Shown here: positions 1 through 13,700 of the stretch, in pieces
Layout of the letters: the number at the start of each line of letters is the position of its first letter
Position numbering within the stretch: the stretch's first letter is position 1
From: Maylandia zebra
Lineage: Eukaryota > Chordata > Actinopteri > Cichliformes > Cichlidae
Direction of reading: 5' to 3'
Assembly: GCF_041146795.1 (NCBI RefSeq)
Contig: NC_135170.1
Coordinates: 33,001,033-33,065,032, forward strand
DNA length: 64,000 bases
The notes under the pieces: generated by a model
Told to the model about the DNA's origin: nothing
What the model saw: the letters and a program-made list of their open reading frames with translations, nothing else
Database searches by the model: none
Program-made: the position numbers and the translations under genes

Positions 1-292
1 ACTCCCTGCCCGTCTTCCCTGCCGTCTGGATTTCTGTGGATGTGTGTGAGTGAGCGTGAGCTTCTTAGTGTGGACATTTTTGAGTTACGGATCGAGTGGA
101 AGAAGAGCGTGTGTGTACCCCCATCTTGGACCTTCCCTTCGGACCCCGCCCTACTCCCTGGAGCCCCGTGTTATCTGTTCCACTGTATATATGTATATAT
201 TCTCACTTGGTGTCACATTTCAAATAAACCCTCACCCTCTCTCTAAACTTCAGAGTCCTGCGAGTGAGTCCTCTGCCTACTAATCTGTGACA
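1..292 (+). mobile_element. 3' end of an LTR (truncated by window edge), Gypsy-like
   Basis: The segment contains a polyadenylation signal (AATAAA at about 222-227), then a short U5-like stretch with the phrase GAGTGAGTCCTCTGCC, and ends TCTGTGACA. This is the usual 3' anatomy of teleost Gypsy-type LTRs, which end ...TGACA after a 'gggtcct'-like phrase. No primer-binding site follows position 292, so this is a 3' or solo LTR and the rest lies left of the window. The reading frames over it are not genes. Superfamily assignment is inference from anatomy. Confidence 0.5.
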
Positions 293-559
293 ATTTCATT
301 GTTTTATCTATTACTTGACTACTTTGGTGTAGTATAAATGGTAATGCGGGAGGAGTCTTTATCAGTAGGAAAAGCTGCAAAATTTATGACAATGCAGCTA
401 AAAGTTCAAAATCTATGTACAAAGGTTTCCAGCAGGTCTGTTTGGAGTCTTATGTTTTGCATCCCAACTAAAAAATACTTCAAATTAAAACTAAATGCAG
501 AAAAGCATCTTATGTAACTAAAATAAAAATAAAAACTAGACTTTTGAAAAAAGTTCTCG

Positions 560-945
560 TTGTCCAGGGCTGTGTGCTCGGGTGTGCACTGGCTCACTCT
601 GGCTCTGCTGCTTGGCGGGGCCTGGCCCCCCTGGCTCTATCGGGCCCCTTGCAGGGTGTGGGGGCTCTCGGGTCTCTGGGTCCAGGGCTCAGTCTGCTCT
701 GGCTTAGCCGGCTGCTTGTGGAGCCTGCAGGCTCGTCGTCACTGCTGCCCACCGTGGCTTCTGGGTGACCATCGTCCGGAGCTCTCCTCCTTTTCCAGGT
801 GGGTGGCGTGATCGCCCCTGCGGTGGTCCTCCTTGGGATTTCGTGCTCTGAGGGGGCCTGTAGATGTCAGGGACCCGGGTCTCCTCCATGCCTGCTTCAT
901 GTCCTGGGGGGCAGGGCTGTGGCTCCCTACACCCACTATCAAACA
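560..945. other. GC-rich island of unknown origin in AT-rich flanks
   Basis: About 385 bases are rich in CTGG, GGCC and GGGG words, while both sides are AT-rich. Short reading frames cross it on both strands but none resembles a known protein and no splice-compatible exon pair was found. It may be part of an unrecognised interspersed repeat. The stretch 293-559 next to it shows nothing recognisable. Confidence 0.4.
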
Positions 946-1888
946 CTTACATGGAGAAACCTTATGAATACAAGCGCACTCACACACACAGGTTTGCAAA
1001 CAAGTACTCACAGACACTCACTATCTTGGTCAGCTGCTGCCTCGAAACATATCATGCATCATTAATACCATGTGCTGCTCAGTAACATTTAATATTTATT
1101 ATTTACTGTTACTCGTGGTTGTGTTGGTTGTTGCTATGGTTTCCTTGCTGTGTTGTTTTCGTTTTGTTTTTTGTTTTTTTAAGCAGGTGTTGAAGCAGAT
1201 TTTCAGTCTTTTATTTCTTTCTTTATCCCTCTTCTCTATTTTTCTCTCCCTCTCCTTCTGTTCTCTCCCCAACTTCTCTTTCCTTATTCTGTTCGGTCCT
1301 GTGCGTTCTGATAAAAATCTAATAAACTATGACTATGAAGTCGACCTTTCTTGGCCTTCAGACAAGAATTCTGATTGCGGCAGTGCCGGACAGGACAGCA
1401 AAACCAAGAATAAAAAGTTTATATATTTTTCAGTTTGGTAAAAATTTCTATTACATTTAACATTTTATTACTGTCTTGTTATTGTACTTTCTGTACTGGT
1501 TTTCCTAAATATTGCTAATGACATATTCCCTCCATTCAATAACAATCAAAAAGACTAAAACTAAGAGTGAAAATTTAAAATAAATAAATAAATAAACCTA
1601 AACATGTTCAAACAATCTAAACTGAACATAAACAAAAAAAAATCCAATCTGGAAACCAACAGAAACTAAACTGAACTGAAAGCAAAAAGTCAAAATAGAA
1701 TAAAAATAAAAAGTAATTAGAAAATACAAAACTATAATAACTCCGAAGCAAAGGTTCCCAAATGGTGTGTTTTGGGATTTTGCACAAAAAGTAAGGAATT
1801 AAATCTTAAATGTTCTATATCAGAACACATCACCAGGCCCTGATTAGTAGTGATGAGGGGGAAAAAACAAAAACATCTATTCACGTCC
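946..1888. other. Non-coding, AT-rich; pyrimidine-rich patch
   Basis: Between about 1150 and 1290 the plus strand is strongly T/C-rich; after 1540 it is A-rich with many short AAATAA-type words. No exon, RNA gene or recognisable repeat could be supported. Confidence 0.5.
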
Positions 1889-1889
1889 A

Positions 1890-2195
1890 CTTATCATTAT
1901 CAGGTTTGCAGAGGAGCTGGAGTCTATCACAGCTGCCACAGGGTGACAGACATGGTACACCCTGAACAGGTCACCAGTCTAACATAAAGAGACACACAAC
2001 CATTCACACTTATGGGAAATTCAGAGTTACCACTTAACCTAACCTCACTAACTGTGGGAGGAAGCAGGAGCACCCGACGAGAACTGACGCAAACACGACA
2101 AACATGGAAACTTCACAGACGGTGGAGTCAAACTCAGGACCTTCTTGTTGTAAGGCAACAGTGCTAACCACGATGCCACCATGCTGGTACACAAA
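1890..2195. repeat. Interspersed vertebrate repeat (LINE L2/CR1-like 3' region type)
   Basis: The phrases ACTGTGGGAGGAAGC, CACCCGACGAGAACTGACG, GGACCTTCTTGTTGTAAGGC and AACAGTGCTAACCACGATGC belong to a very common fish repeat. Divergent copies of the same family occur in opposite orientation at about 31968-32100 and 50190-50400 in this window. The family name is from memory and uncertain; the internal similarity is directly visible. Confidence 0.6.
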
Positions 2196-4172
2196 AGCAC
2201 CTAAAGAAAAAAAAACTGTCTGGAGATATTACTGCAAAAGCTTCCTGTTTCCACACATGTTATCTTAGTCACCTAGAAACCAAACATCGCTTCTCATCCC
2301 TGGCCTAAAGTAAGAGAGCACCGGATCTTAACGAGACGCAGAGCCTGTGTGAAAGTTTCTGATACAGAAATGGATGCATGTTACATTAGCGGTGCTCTCT
2401 GCAAACTAAAAAGTGTCGTTGGTACCCTGCTCAAAAATCCCTTCATCTGATGGTTCAGATAAAACTGTCACTGATGTCATTCCACAAGACATGGGGGTTG
2501 TTTTCTGCAGCTATAAATAGATGCTGTCCTGCTACTCTTCAGTGAGCTTTCTTTAGAGAAAAAGCTTTGAGTGACTCTGGATAACAAATGGATATCAGAC
2601 AGTGAACTTTCTCTTACATCAAAGACACAGATGTTTGGATTTATTGAGTATTTTACTTTTTTCTATGTTATGGTCTATGAGCAAATTTTCATTTTTTTTT
2701 ATTAAGTTATGTTGTCAGAAATGTGATATTGGGTTTATTTGTATTGAGTTGGGCTGTTTTCATCTCCACTTCCAGGTGCCATAGCTGTACAACAAGCTAC
2801 TGACAGGATCACCTTCAACCACCACAACTACCTGCTTGTTATACACACATGAATTTTTGTAAGAAAAAATAAAGTATATAAGTGTCTTTTTTTTAAATTC
2901 CAGAAGTCTCAAAGTCAGTGGGGAAGTTTTAAATGAGTTCTTTGTTCCTTGCATCAAAAAAGTAAAACGAGTGCAATTTCTTTGTCTTTAATAGGGATTT
3001 TATTTTGAAGGGCAACTCTCCTTAACTGCCCATATGGAAAAGAAATAGTAAAAACATATGATTTACTCATGAAAGTGGCCACTTTCTCATTACTTTCATA
3101 TTTTTTTTTTAGTAAGTATACAAAACATTCAAGTTTCATTATATAATTTTTCAAGGGATCTTATATGTGTTTTCACTCTTGTATGCTTTTCATACAAGTT
3201 TCATACAAGACAGATAAAAACTTTATAAGATTTATATATATCTTTTCCATATGAGTGTACTTCTGGAGTTTTGGTTAACGTTAAGCAGGTGGACAATAAT
3301 TCAAGTACATCTGCCATGATTTCAATTATTTTCTGTCAGGTTTTGTCTTCCATTGGTTCATGTTCACATTAACCTTGTGAATATGAACTTTTTCATCTCT
3401 GGCTGTGAGCACCAAAGCCCCACCCACCTGCTTGCAAACCCACTTGTTTGCGAGAGACAACCAATCAGAAGAAAGTTAGCTTAAAGTGAAGCCTTAAAAG
3501 CAACTGAATGTAACTTCCTGTGTTTAAAACACATTTAAAGCTTTCGAAATTAATTAAAACAGCCAAAAAAATTTAAAGAAACAACCTCGGTCATGATTTC
3601 CATATCGTGTTTGTACTGTGCTGTTAACTTTCACATTTTTAGTTTTTTTTTATATTATTCTTAACAACGGCATTTTATTTATTTTGTATTGACGTTACAC
3701 TTGGGTCTTACACGGCCTAGTTTAAATGGATGTGCAAATCATTTTTATAATTTTTACTACGACTCTAAAACGATATGTGACGTTATTAATGTTGGTTAAA
3801 TGTGATTCATTAAAAACTTTCTAGTAAAACACTGCCCACTAGTGGTGAGAGTTTAATACAATACAAAAAATACAAAAATGTATCTTTAAAGGGGGAGGAG
3901 TTAAAATGGCTAATTTCAGGGCTGGTAGCTGCACCAAAGCCCAGTAAGAGATAAAAAATAATTATTTTGATTTGTGAATCATGCAGAGACCAACTCCAAG
4001 AATAAAACATTAAATTTTACATAAAATAAATAAAAACTCACCTTTAAAACGATAGAAATACCCAAATGAATATCAGGAATATCACAGGTAAAATGTGATA
4101 AGATAAAAACCCCACAGAAAGCCCTCGTTATGAGTGAGCATCATTTAAACATGAAGGTGGTGATAAAAAAAA
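2196..4172. other. Intergenic, downstream of grap2; diverged repeat pieces
   Basis: No gene is visible. The stretch 3417-3480 (CCCCACCCACCTGCTTGC, then AACCAATCAGAAGAAAGTTAG) and the stretch 3835-3990 look like pieces of the same diverged repeat family seen at about 43560-43830. Confidence 0.45.
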
Positions 4173-4178
4173 GTTTAT
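4173..4178 (-). terminator. grap2: Polyadenylation signal of grap2
   Basis: TTTATT on the plus strand gives AATAAA on the minus strand about 375 bases after the grap2 stop codon, the expected place for 3' end processing of a short 3' UTR. It is the first canonical AATAAA found downstream of the stop. Confidence 0.6.
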
Positions 4179-4552
4179 TTAAAAAGTCAATAACATTTTT
4201 TGATAAAAATGTGTCAAAAGTGAGCAGACAGTCCATTCATCAGCAGCCTGGCCAGCAAGCATTCAGACAACATGCTTACTGACACGTCATGATACAAACA
4301 ACATCCTCAGGCATCATTTGCAGCATTTCCTGTGTGCCAGGTGAACATGTGGGAGCTGTAGGAAGTTCCTGCAGGTGTCTCTGCTCCTTTGTAAATAAAG
4401 CTGCACTGCCTCAGTCCTCTGGTAGGAGGCTGACACGCAGCACATACAGAAGCCTGCTGGTTCACGTTCAGAAACCCATCAAGAGCTGACGCAGCCGCAG
4501 ATCGAGTCTGAACGCACGCAGGCGTTTTAAAATCATCGCCTGTGGCGTTTCC

Positions 4553-4732
4553 TTACAGCTGCTCTGTGTAGTTTGCGGGAAACAGCCCAGTCGATCCTCT
4601 CAGCCTGCCTTTCCACCACGACGCATCGGAGTTATCCAGCACGTCGATGATGTCGCCGGCGGAAAATTCGAGCTCGTCGTCTTCCTCTGCGGTGAATTTG
4701 TAGAGTGCCCTCACCTGCAGCGTGGATGGTCT
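4553..4732 (-). CDS. grap2: grap2 last exon: C-terminal SH3 and stop
   Basis: [19 protein letters not shown] leads into a complete SH3: [34 protein letters not shown], ending in TEQL and TAA. This domain binds the RxxK motif of SLP-76 in mammals. The acidic RT loop (EEDDE) and both Trp residues used for that ligand are present. Confidence 0.96.
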   Translation of the reverse strand, partial: RPSTLQVRALYKFTAEEDDELEFSAGDIIDVLDNSDASWWKGRLRGSTGLFPANYTEQL

Positions 4733-7700
4733 CTGCAGATGGAAACCAAACAGTGATCAATACCTGACAGACACAGCTGTAGCTGTGAGAGTCCTTTACT
4801 GGACTGCTTTTTGTGACTTCTGCATTTTAACATTAGCTAAAAAGTCATATTCTGTAACTTGTCTTTAGCAGCCACACATCCCATACAGTGACATGAGCCT
4901 TTAAAGTTTACCCAAAATGCACTTTTTAAAAACATTTTCCACTGAATTACCAGAAAACAGATCAAACATCCAGACTGCCAAATACTTCTGTTTCTGTTCC
5001 TCTACATCTCAGACAGTGCAGTTTATTGAAACTATGATATATCCTGATACCGATACTCAAAGTTTGTTATTCAAAAATAAGCAAAGTGTGGCTTCAGACT
5101 GCGACACTTTGAGTGGGTGTAAATTGATTTGACTGCAGTTTTTAATAGAGCTTAAACGTGTTTTTCACTTCTGTGTAAAGGCAGTTCTGAAAAAGAACAT
5201 TTTCTCAGGACAAAGCAGAGTACATTCACAACGACTGCACAGGATTTAAGGGGGTAAGTGGCTGCCAGGAGCGGCTAATCAAACGCTCCTGATTTACTGA
5301 TCATTGGCGAAGCACAACACTTCAAAGAAAGCAGAGATTTTGGCTGCTGGTCTGAAATATGCAGGTGCGTGCACGGACTTCCCCCCGAGGTCAGCAGTGC
5401 TCAGAGAAACAGCTAAGAGCCCAAGAGGCTACATCTTAGACTTTACATGTATCAATTAGCATATTAAAGGTCAAAGTTCACAACAGCACAATTAGAAAAA
5501 GACTGAACAAGTGTGGATTGTTTGGAAGGGATGCCAGAAGAAAGACTTTTCATGGCACCATGGCTTAAGTTTGCAAAGTTATATTTGAACAAACAACAAG
5601 ACATCCATTGTACAGATAAGGCTAAAGTGGAGATGTTTGACCATGATGCACAAAACCAAACACGTTATCGGCACAAACATCTCCTCTGAAGTATCCTCAA
5701 GTCAAATGTGATGCTGCCTGATAGCTAAAGCTTGGCTCAAACTGAGTCACGCAATGACACGGCTGTGTGAATAGCTGAAAGAGAAGAACCGAGGTGCTGC
5801 AACGGCCCAGTCAAAGTCAAAGTCCAGACCTCCCCCTGACTGAAATGTGGTGCAACCTTACAGGAGAAGCTGTGCATAAATCAATGCCCGCAAACCTCAA
5901 TGAACTGAAGCAACTCTGTAAAGACGAGTGGGCTTAATTTTCTCCGCAGCGATGTGAGAGACCGATAAAGTTATACCGAAAACAACAATTCAAGTCGCTG
6001 CTGCTAAAGATGGCTCTGCAAGCTCAGTTTTTCACACAACTGTTTATATTTGTCACCATTTATTCCGAGTACTGAGATATGTGTTCCTAGCAGTCATTAT
6101 TTTTATTAAAATCTTAAAGCTGTGATCTAGTTCGTTTCATGTTGTCTTATTGGAAGTTTAGAATAAACGCTGATGTCACCCGGCTGAACGCAGTGTATCA
6201 ACATGATGTTAGCTGGTCTACAGTTTCCTGTGTTTACCACAGCCAGTAAGCATCAAAGCGTGGCGGGGCTGACCTGAGGCAGAGGCAAGGTTTCAGAGGT
6301 GCGTCTCAGAGGCTGAGCCGAAGTAGAAGGACTGTTTCTTCCTGTGTGGCCGATCGTATGCGCTCGCGCCTCCAGCTCGGGTCTTCTGCCCTTAAAGCAG
6401 AGAGCAACACACACGTTACATTCCTGCTTTTGCTTATTGTACAACACAGAACAATGAGCCGAAACGTTACGACCACCCCCGCCTAAAATAGCTTGGTCTC
6501 GACTCTTTAAAGGCAAATTAGATTTTGCTTTTCTGTTTCCTGCACTTGGTTTAAAGTTCTGAACCTATTGTTATCTTTGTGGCTATAACCTTTGCACATT
6601 ATTTGCTATCAGAGACTTCAGAGCTGAGAGGAAGAAAAGCTGTAGCTCATACCATCGAGCTGGTACTCTGGTCTGAAGATCGGCGTGGAGCCGTATTGAA
6701 AGCTGGTGTTGTACGTTGCTCAGGCAAACTCCCCCTCTTCACCTGCAGGAAGGAAGCCGACAGGAAGAAGATAAGATGCAGTTTTTATTTCTATTTATGT
6801 TCAGAAATCTAACTTTTTTCATCTTATGCATGATTGATTTTTACAGTGAAAGAGACTTCAAAACAAGAACAACCGCAGGTAATGTAATATGGGTCTGCGT
6901 TTAAGCTCCTAAAATAGACTGAAGCAGAAAAGTGCATCTTTATACCTTCATGGAACATCATAAATACAAATTAACAAGTTCTTACAACCAGAACGCCCAG
7001 TTTTACCATGAGCTGCTTTCAAATGTGATTGTTTTCAAAGTAAAACACAAACAAGTGCATTACATTCTCAAAAGTATCCCAAAATTTATTGATCTCATCG
7101 GTTTCCTTCATCGTAGGACCCAACATTACTGAGCTTTCAGTGTAGACGTGAGTGGGTGATCAATGAAGAACTTATTACCAAAGGTTAAACTAACATCCAG
7201 CTAACAGTTTTTGGTTTCCCTTTCAGTTCAACTCAATTCACTTTTATTTATTTGGCACCAAATCACAACAACACTTGCATCAGGGCAACTGTTGTTGTAT
7301 GTGTAATGCGTAATTTTTGTCCAAAATGTATCATTCTTTATTAGATAAACTTCCTTAACTGCTTTATAACACAAATATCTAATGAGCCAATCACATGGCA
7401 ACAAGTGCATGTAGACAACCTGCTGAGGTTCAAACAGAGCATCAGAATATAGTTTGTTGATGTCAGAGGTCAGAGAGGAATGACCAGACTGATTCAAGCT
7501 GACAGAAAGACAACAGCAATTAAAATCACCACTCATAACAAATTTATGCAGAAAAGCATCTCTGAATGCAAAACACTGCAAACCTTGAAACAGTTGGGAT
7601 TTAGCTGCAGAAGACCACATCACTACACGCCGCTGCTGTCAGCCAAAAACACGAAACTAAGGCTACGATTTACATGGGCTCACCAACATTTGACACTTAA

Positions 7701-10700
7701 AGAAAAACTGTGCCCGGTCGAATGAGTTCTGATTTCTGCTGCAATATCCTGATGGTAGGGTCAAACCTGAAAGCATGGATCCATCCTGCCTCGTATCAAG
7801 GGTTCAGACTGGTGGTGATGATGATTTTTATGGCACACTTTTGGGCCCCTTGGTACCAACTGAGCATCGTTTAAACACCACAGTCCTCTTGAGTATTTTG
7901 CTGACCCTGTCCATCCCTTTGTGACCACAGCCTACCCGTCTTCTGATGGCTGCTTCCTGCAGGGTAACGCGCTAAAGCTCAAATCATCTCAAAGTCTAAT
8001 CGAGCACCTTTGGGATGTGATGGAACTAAAGATTTGCATCATGGATGCACAGCTGACAAATGTGCAGCAGCTGTGTGATGCTATCATGTCAACATGCAGC
8101 GAAATGTTTGACGGCGTCCAACCCAGGACTCGGAAATGTGTATGTCCACATATTTTCGTATTTAAAAAAAAAAACCTCTACCAACAGAAAGACGCAGAAT
8201 TCAAAGACTCGAATAAGACACGTAGACGTTTGCGTGGCGCTTTTAGTTTCTCAGGATTTTTACAGTTTCCCTCCATCACTTTGATGTGCTCACATTAAAC
8301 CACCTTCTTAGCTTTCATTTCCTCTTCACACTCTTTTACATGATCAGTCAAGGGGGGCAACTGGTCACAGTTCTGCTTTTTATCAGTTAATCATAAACTA
8401 AAAACATACTCTATTATTTTCATGTATTTCCTGCTCGCTCTCTGCCTGAACAGGCTTAAAACATTACAGCTTTCCTACAGCTTAGCTTTAGTGATAAAGT
8501 GATCATTCTGCTTTTTTCAGTGGCTTCAGATAATCCTCCTCGCATGTTCGTTCACATTCAGGTGCCTCACTTTTACAGCATCTCTTCAACATTAACAGGC
8601 CTCTATTAATAATAGGGAGGGAGGCATTGTGAAACTGAGCACATTTATATCTCTGATTCAGTCTCAGTTTCACACCTAACACAGTGGCTTAAGTGGTTAA
8701 GAAAGAGGCTTGAACCAAAGCAGCAAATTCTAGAGCGCAACTATGAAGTCTGTGCATCAAAACTGCAATTCCTCTAATGGCCAGTTAAGGCTGCCCCCAA
8801 ATGTGGGTCCCCATAGAGTCCCATGTCAACAAGTCCAGCTTTAGAAGAAATAAACATTTTACAGAGTGGTCAATAAAACAGTTTTGGTCTTTGTGGATAG
8901 TTTCTCCATGATACCAACTGTGCATTCAAAGGTAGTTAGTGTTTAAAATTAGCTATAGCTGCCGAGCTACAGTATGGTGTCGTTGCCTTTTGGAACATTT
9001 CTACAGGAAATAATGTGAGGCTCAGTTAAGACAAGAGAAATTCTCATATTTTATTTGCCTTAGCACAATTAGCTCATATTTTATTAGCCTTAACACAATT
9101 AGCAGGTACCTCTGAGTCCAATTTGCTAGCATAACAAACTCATATGTCCAAATATAGAAACCTCTGGCTCCAAAAAACGAGCATGACCGCATCCAGCACA
9201 CTAACGCTGAGATTTCTAAATGTCAGCTCTGTAACCTTCATGTGTCATCATGTTTTATACACAGTCTATGATTTGAAGCCAGTTGGGGACCCATGTGTGT
9301 AGAGCTCTGTCTGCACAGTTTCGTTTTTAGGCTTTTCCAACTTATCCTACCATCGAAAAACAAAAGCATGCTAGGTTATCGTTGCCCATCTTGCACCAGG
9401 ACTTCACCAGGAGTTCTTCTAAAGGTCAAGAGGTTTAATAGAAGAGTTCAAAAGCTTCTCTGCAATCAACATGTAAAAATGTTCTTTTGGAAAATGTCAT
9501 CGTTGGAGTGTTTGGCATTTAGATCATCATCATGGGTTATCGGTTTTATCAGTTATCAGTCATGTTTTCAGTCTATTAAAGACTAATTTTCCCTGATTTT
9601 GCAGAGCTGGCTTCAAATAGTCTTTGTTAAAAATGTTCTCAGTATGACTAGAAAAAAAATTCTCATTACACTGAAATTTAACACGTCATCTTTTTGCCTG
9701 ACACCTGAAATGTGGTTTGACCTTCTGCAATACCACAGAAACTGTCACATCATTTATCCCATTATCTCTGTGTGACACATTACTGTATGTTTGCTGCAAA
9801 ATGTAAAATTTATAATCAGGTTTTGATTTCTGTAGATATGCTCGAGGCGTTACCGGCTGGGATGGGGAGGGGAACCCTTTGCTGTCGTTGAGGCTGCCAT
9901 CGTTGAGGTAAATCACCCTGCTTTTAGAGATGGTGTTGGTTTTGTAGAACTCCACCAGCTTGTTGAGGGAGGTGAACTTCTCCTGCCACAGGAAGTACTG
10001 GCCTTTGTTGTCCCTCATCACTCTGAAGTGCTGGACGTCATTCTCATGTCTGAGGAGAAGAGATAAAGATTACATCTTTACTATCCATGGCCCACAGACT
10101 AAATAACTACTAAATGACAAAAGGTCATTTTTAATTACACAACACTATGTGGATAACATTTCAGGGTCAGAACTAACCGCTTTGTAAAGCGCTTTGAGTG
10201 CCTTGAAAAGCGCTATATAAAGCCAATCCATTAAAACATCAGTTTTTCGCCCCTCATACAGCTTCAGTCTGGCTATACTTTTACACTAATTTGACGAATC
10301 GCATCCATCACATCTACTTCTGTCCAGATTTATATGCAGCAAAGACCAAACTGAAGTAAATCAGGTCTTAAAACTGGATTAGAGACAAAGGCTGAAAGGT
10401 CTCTCCTTGATCATATCAGACTTCCAAATTGAAACAAATGTGTGATTGTGTAAATGATGTTAACTGAAATAAAATTGAGTAAACAGAGTCTTTCGTGGCC
10501 CTTTATTATAGAGAGAAAACCTTGATGTACTAATCCTGGTCAGAAGCTCTTATAAAACAGTGCCCTGAAAGAAGGAGTTGAAATTTGTTTAATTTCTTGA
10601 GGTTTTTTTCTGCTTCTCATTCTTTTCTAAAGGGAGTGCGCAAGAACATCTACATAACAGACGACTCCCTGTTTCCTTCATCCCACTGGTTCCTCTCTCC

Positions 10701-13700
10701 TTATCTGGATTGTCCTCTGCTGGTCGATGCACAAAACTACAACATCAAACAAAAACTCCCTCAGCACATAACTGGGTCAATTTATATAGTGTAAAAAAAG
10801 TAAATCTACTCAAGGCACATAACAGGCCTAAGAGCACTTGAAGTGTGGATATTATTTATTTAAAGTGTGACCAGAGTTTTCACCACTATGAATCATACGG
10901 TACTGTATGTACAGTGCTTGTGATGTGTTGCTTCGAGCAAATGACAACAAAAATTCAGCCAACACCCAGGAAGCAGCCAATTTATAGTGTAAAACTACCA
11001 CCCAACTATACAGAGGTCATACAGAGATCTACAGCTGAAGTCCCCTAAACTTCAGTTTCTTTCCAAATTATGTTTGGATGACTAAAGCTGAGGCACGGTG
11101 GTGTTAGCATCATGCTCTGGTGCTAATTTAATGCCAATGGTACATTGCACAACATGGATGTAATAATGAACTTAACTACTATACAGTTAAAACGTGGGCA
11201 AGATTGAGTGCTCCAAGAGAACAATGATCCCAGACACACATTTAAACTGGTTTTGGAACAAATTTGAAGAAACTCTTTCAATTCTTCGAAGAACAATGGT
11301 CGAATATCCAGAAATAATTATGCCAGAAGCTACGAAAAGAGTCTGGTCAAGGTGCAACTTGCTAAATGAGATTAAACCAAACATTAGTGTGGCTGAATGT
11401 CCCTGTAAGTATACTTTTGAGTCTGTGTGGATTGGAGAAAATCAACAATAAACTTAAACTTGTGCACCCAAATCACATTTATTACAGTTAATAAAGATGT
11501 TTCCGGTACAGTTATTCCAACCTGGAAAACGAACAGTTCAAAGAAATCATTAAAAGCCCCAAATCACCAAGACATTGATGCCCGAGCACGAGTGTACGTA
11601 AACCTCTGACCACAACATTAAAAACCCATGGACATACTAAAAGACAGCACCTGTTACTGGTTACTGAAAAATTAAAATACACGAGTCTTGAAACCATTTA
11701 GGACTGGAGATATTTTGCACGGGTGTTATAAATAACATACGGCACGACAGTCTTTCAAACTGTCCCGGCGGATCCTGTAATCAGAGCGCTAAAAGGAATC
11801 ATCTGCGCTGGTGGTCTGACAGACAGCGGACACGAGAGGATAAACTGACTTCACCTCTGCCTCGCTTGTTTATTCTGCAGCTGCCTTTGGTGATAAAAAA
11901 TAAGAACCTCCAGCGAAGGAGGAAAGAGCTCAGAGGGCGTGACACTGCAATGCCAAAATATTAGGGAACTCTAACTGATCTTTTAGTAGATGTTATCACA
12001 CTTCCAGTTTAAAAACAACCTAATTATTTTCTTAAGCACAAGCACATTAAAATAATTCAAACAATCTAAATGTCAATTTGATGATTTTCTTGACTGTTTT
12101 TTTTGGTCTACGGAGTGCACAGACCAGGGGTGTCCAACTGCAGGCATCAAGTGCCAGTGTCCTGCAGGTTTTAGATCTCACCCTGGGTCAACACACCTTT
12201 ATCAGATGATTAGTTATTTATCAGGCCTCTGGAGAACTTCAAGACCTGTTGAGGAGGTAGCTTAGCTATTTAAAATTAGCTGTGTTGAATCAAAGATGCG
12301 TCTAAAACCTGCAGGACACCGGCCCTCGAGGCCTGGAGTTCCTCACCCCTGACATAAATGAAGTACATAGATTTTGTGTGTCATTTTATGCTGGAAAAAC
12401 TATACAGCAGCCTCACATGAATAACTGTGCAGCCTCAAAAGTGCCAAAATGAAATAAGTAAATACATCACCAAAATATTATTTCATTAAAACTGTAAATA
12501 AAAAATGTTTTAAATACATAATGAATTAATTAAATTAATTAAATTAATTCTTAATCCAAATATCAACTGTGTTTACATTTTCAGAAAACTTCCCCTCTGA
12601 CCTCTCACCTTGAGGTCGAGGTCACTGAGATTCGAACTCAGGTTTTCAGTAGATACACCGATGGTATCAGTCGCTTTAATCTCCAGTTATCGCATTCACA
12701 AACTCTGGTGTCCATGTCGCCTAGCTGGCTACCCGCCCACCCAGCAGGGTGACGACAATACGCCATCAGGCTTTTATGGCTGAGGCGTAAAAAGGCGGTA
12801 AAGGACTCAGTGAAGCTGTGCACAAGTGTCGCCAAGTGTCAGATGTTATCAACCTGCCGTCTCACTCTGAGCTGTCCTCCAGTCCTGACTGTACTTGTCA
12901 CGCAGGAACGAGCAAGTATGAAAACTCAAACTCTTTATACTTAGTATGAAACAAACACTGACCAAAAGCAAAGCAAGGCTTTGACTAGAGCAGCTTTAGT
13001 CCCGCCCACTGACTTTGGTGCTGCAGTTAAAGATAAATAAATGCATGCAGCACAGCATGCAGTACCATATTAACCACAGTGAATAGGATTTTGACTAAAT
13101 AAATCCACAATTAATTAATTACACTTTTAATTAACTGTTTGTTTATGTATTTATTTCATTTTGACACTTGTGGTGCTATGTCTATGTTGGATGCACATAA
13201 AGCACAGCTCTAAATGATACTCTGTTTTATTTGTGTGTGTTATTCTGATTTATGAGGTTAAGCTACAAAATTAACCTCATATTGTATTGAAATAAGACTT
13301 AAGTATTAAATAAGACCTGAAACTAGCAACTGAGACCATGAACCATGTTCACTGGAGTTACAGTTCAAGTGACAAGTATGGTTATTTTTTTCATTAGCTC
13401 GTCTTTTCGCAAACAGACGAGTCTCCCTCTGCTGGCTGGGAGAAATAATGCAGATATAACGTACTTTTATATTAATCCGATTGGCCTGTTTCATGGGAAC
13501 TGTAGTTGGACCAAAGAGACAGTTTTGAAAGTGTATAGCCGGTTATGGTTCAAACCAAAATGGTTACCAGGAGCAGTGGGGGTTGTGGGATAGGTCGCTG
13601 TAACACTTTAAGATCCGAAGTATTTGCAAGTCCCTATATAAATCTTCTTTACACAGTGAATACGCATCTGTTTTTAATGACAGTGTGGTCAAACAAACCC

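Noticed and set aside
7228..7623. 131-codon minus-strand frame in a grap2 intron
   Set aside because: It overlaps a repeat fragment, has no homology and no acceptor/donor that fits the grap2 phases.
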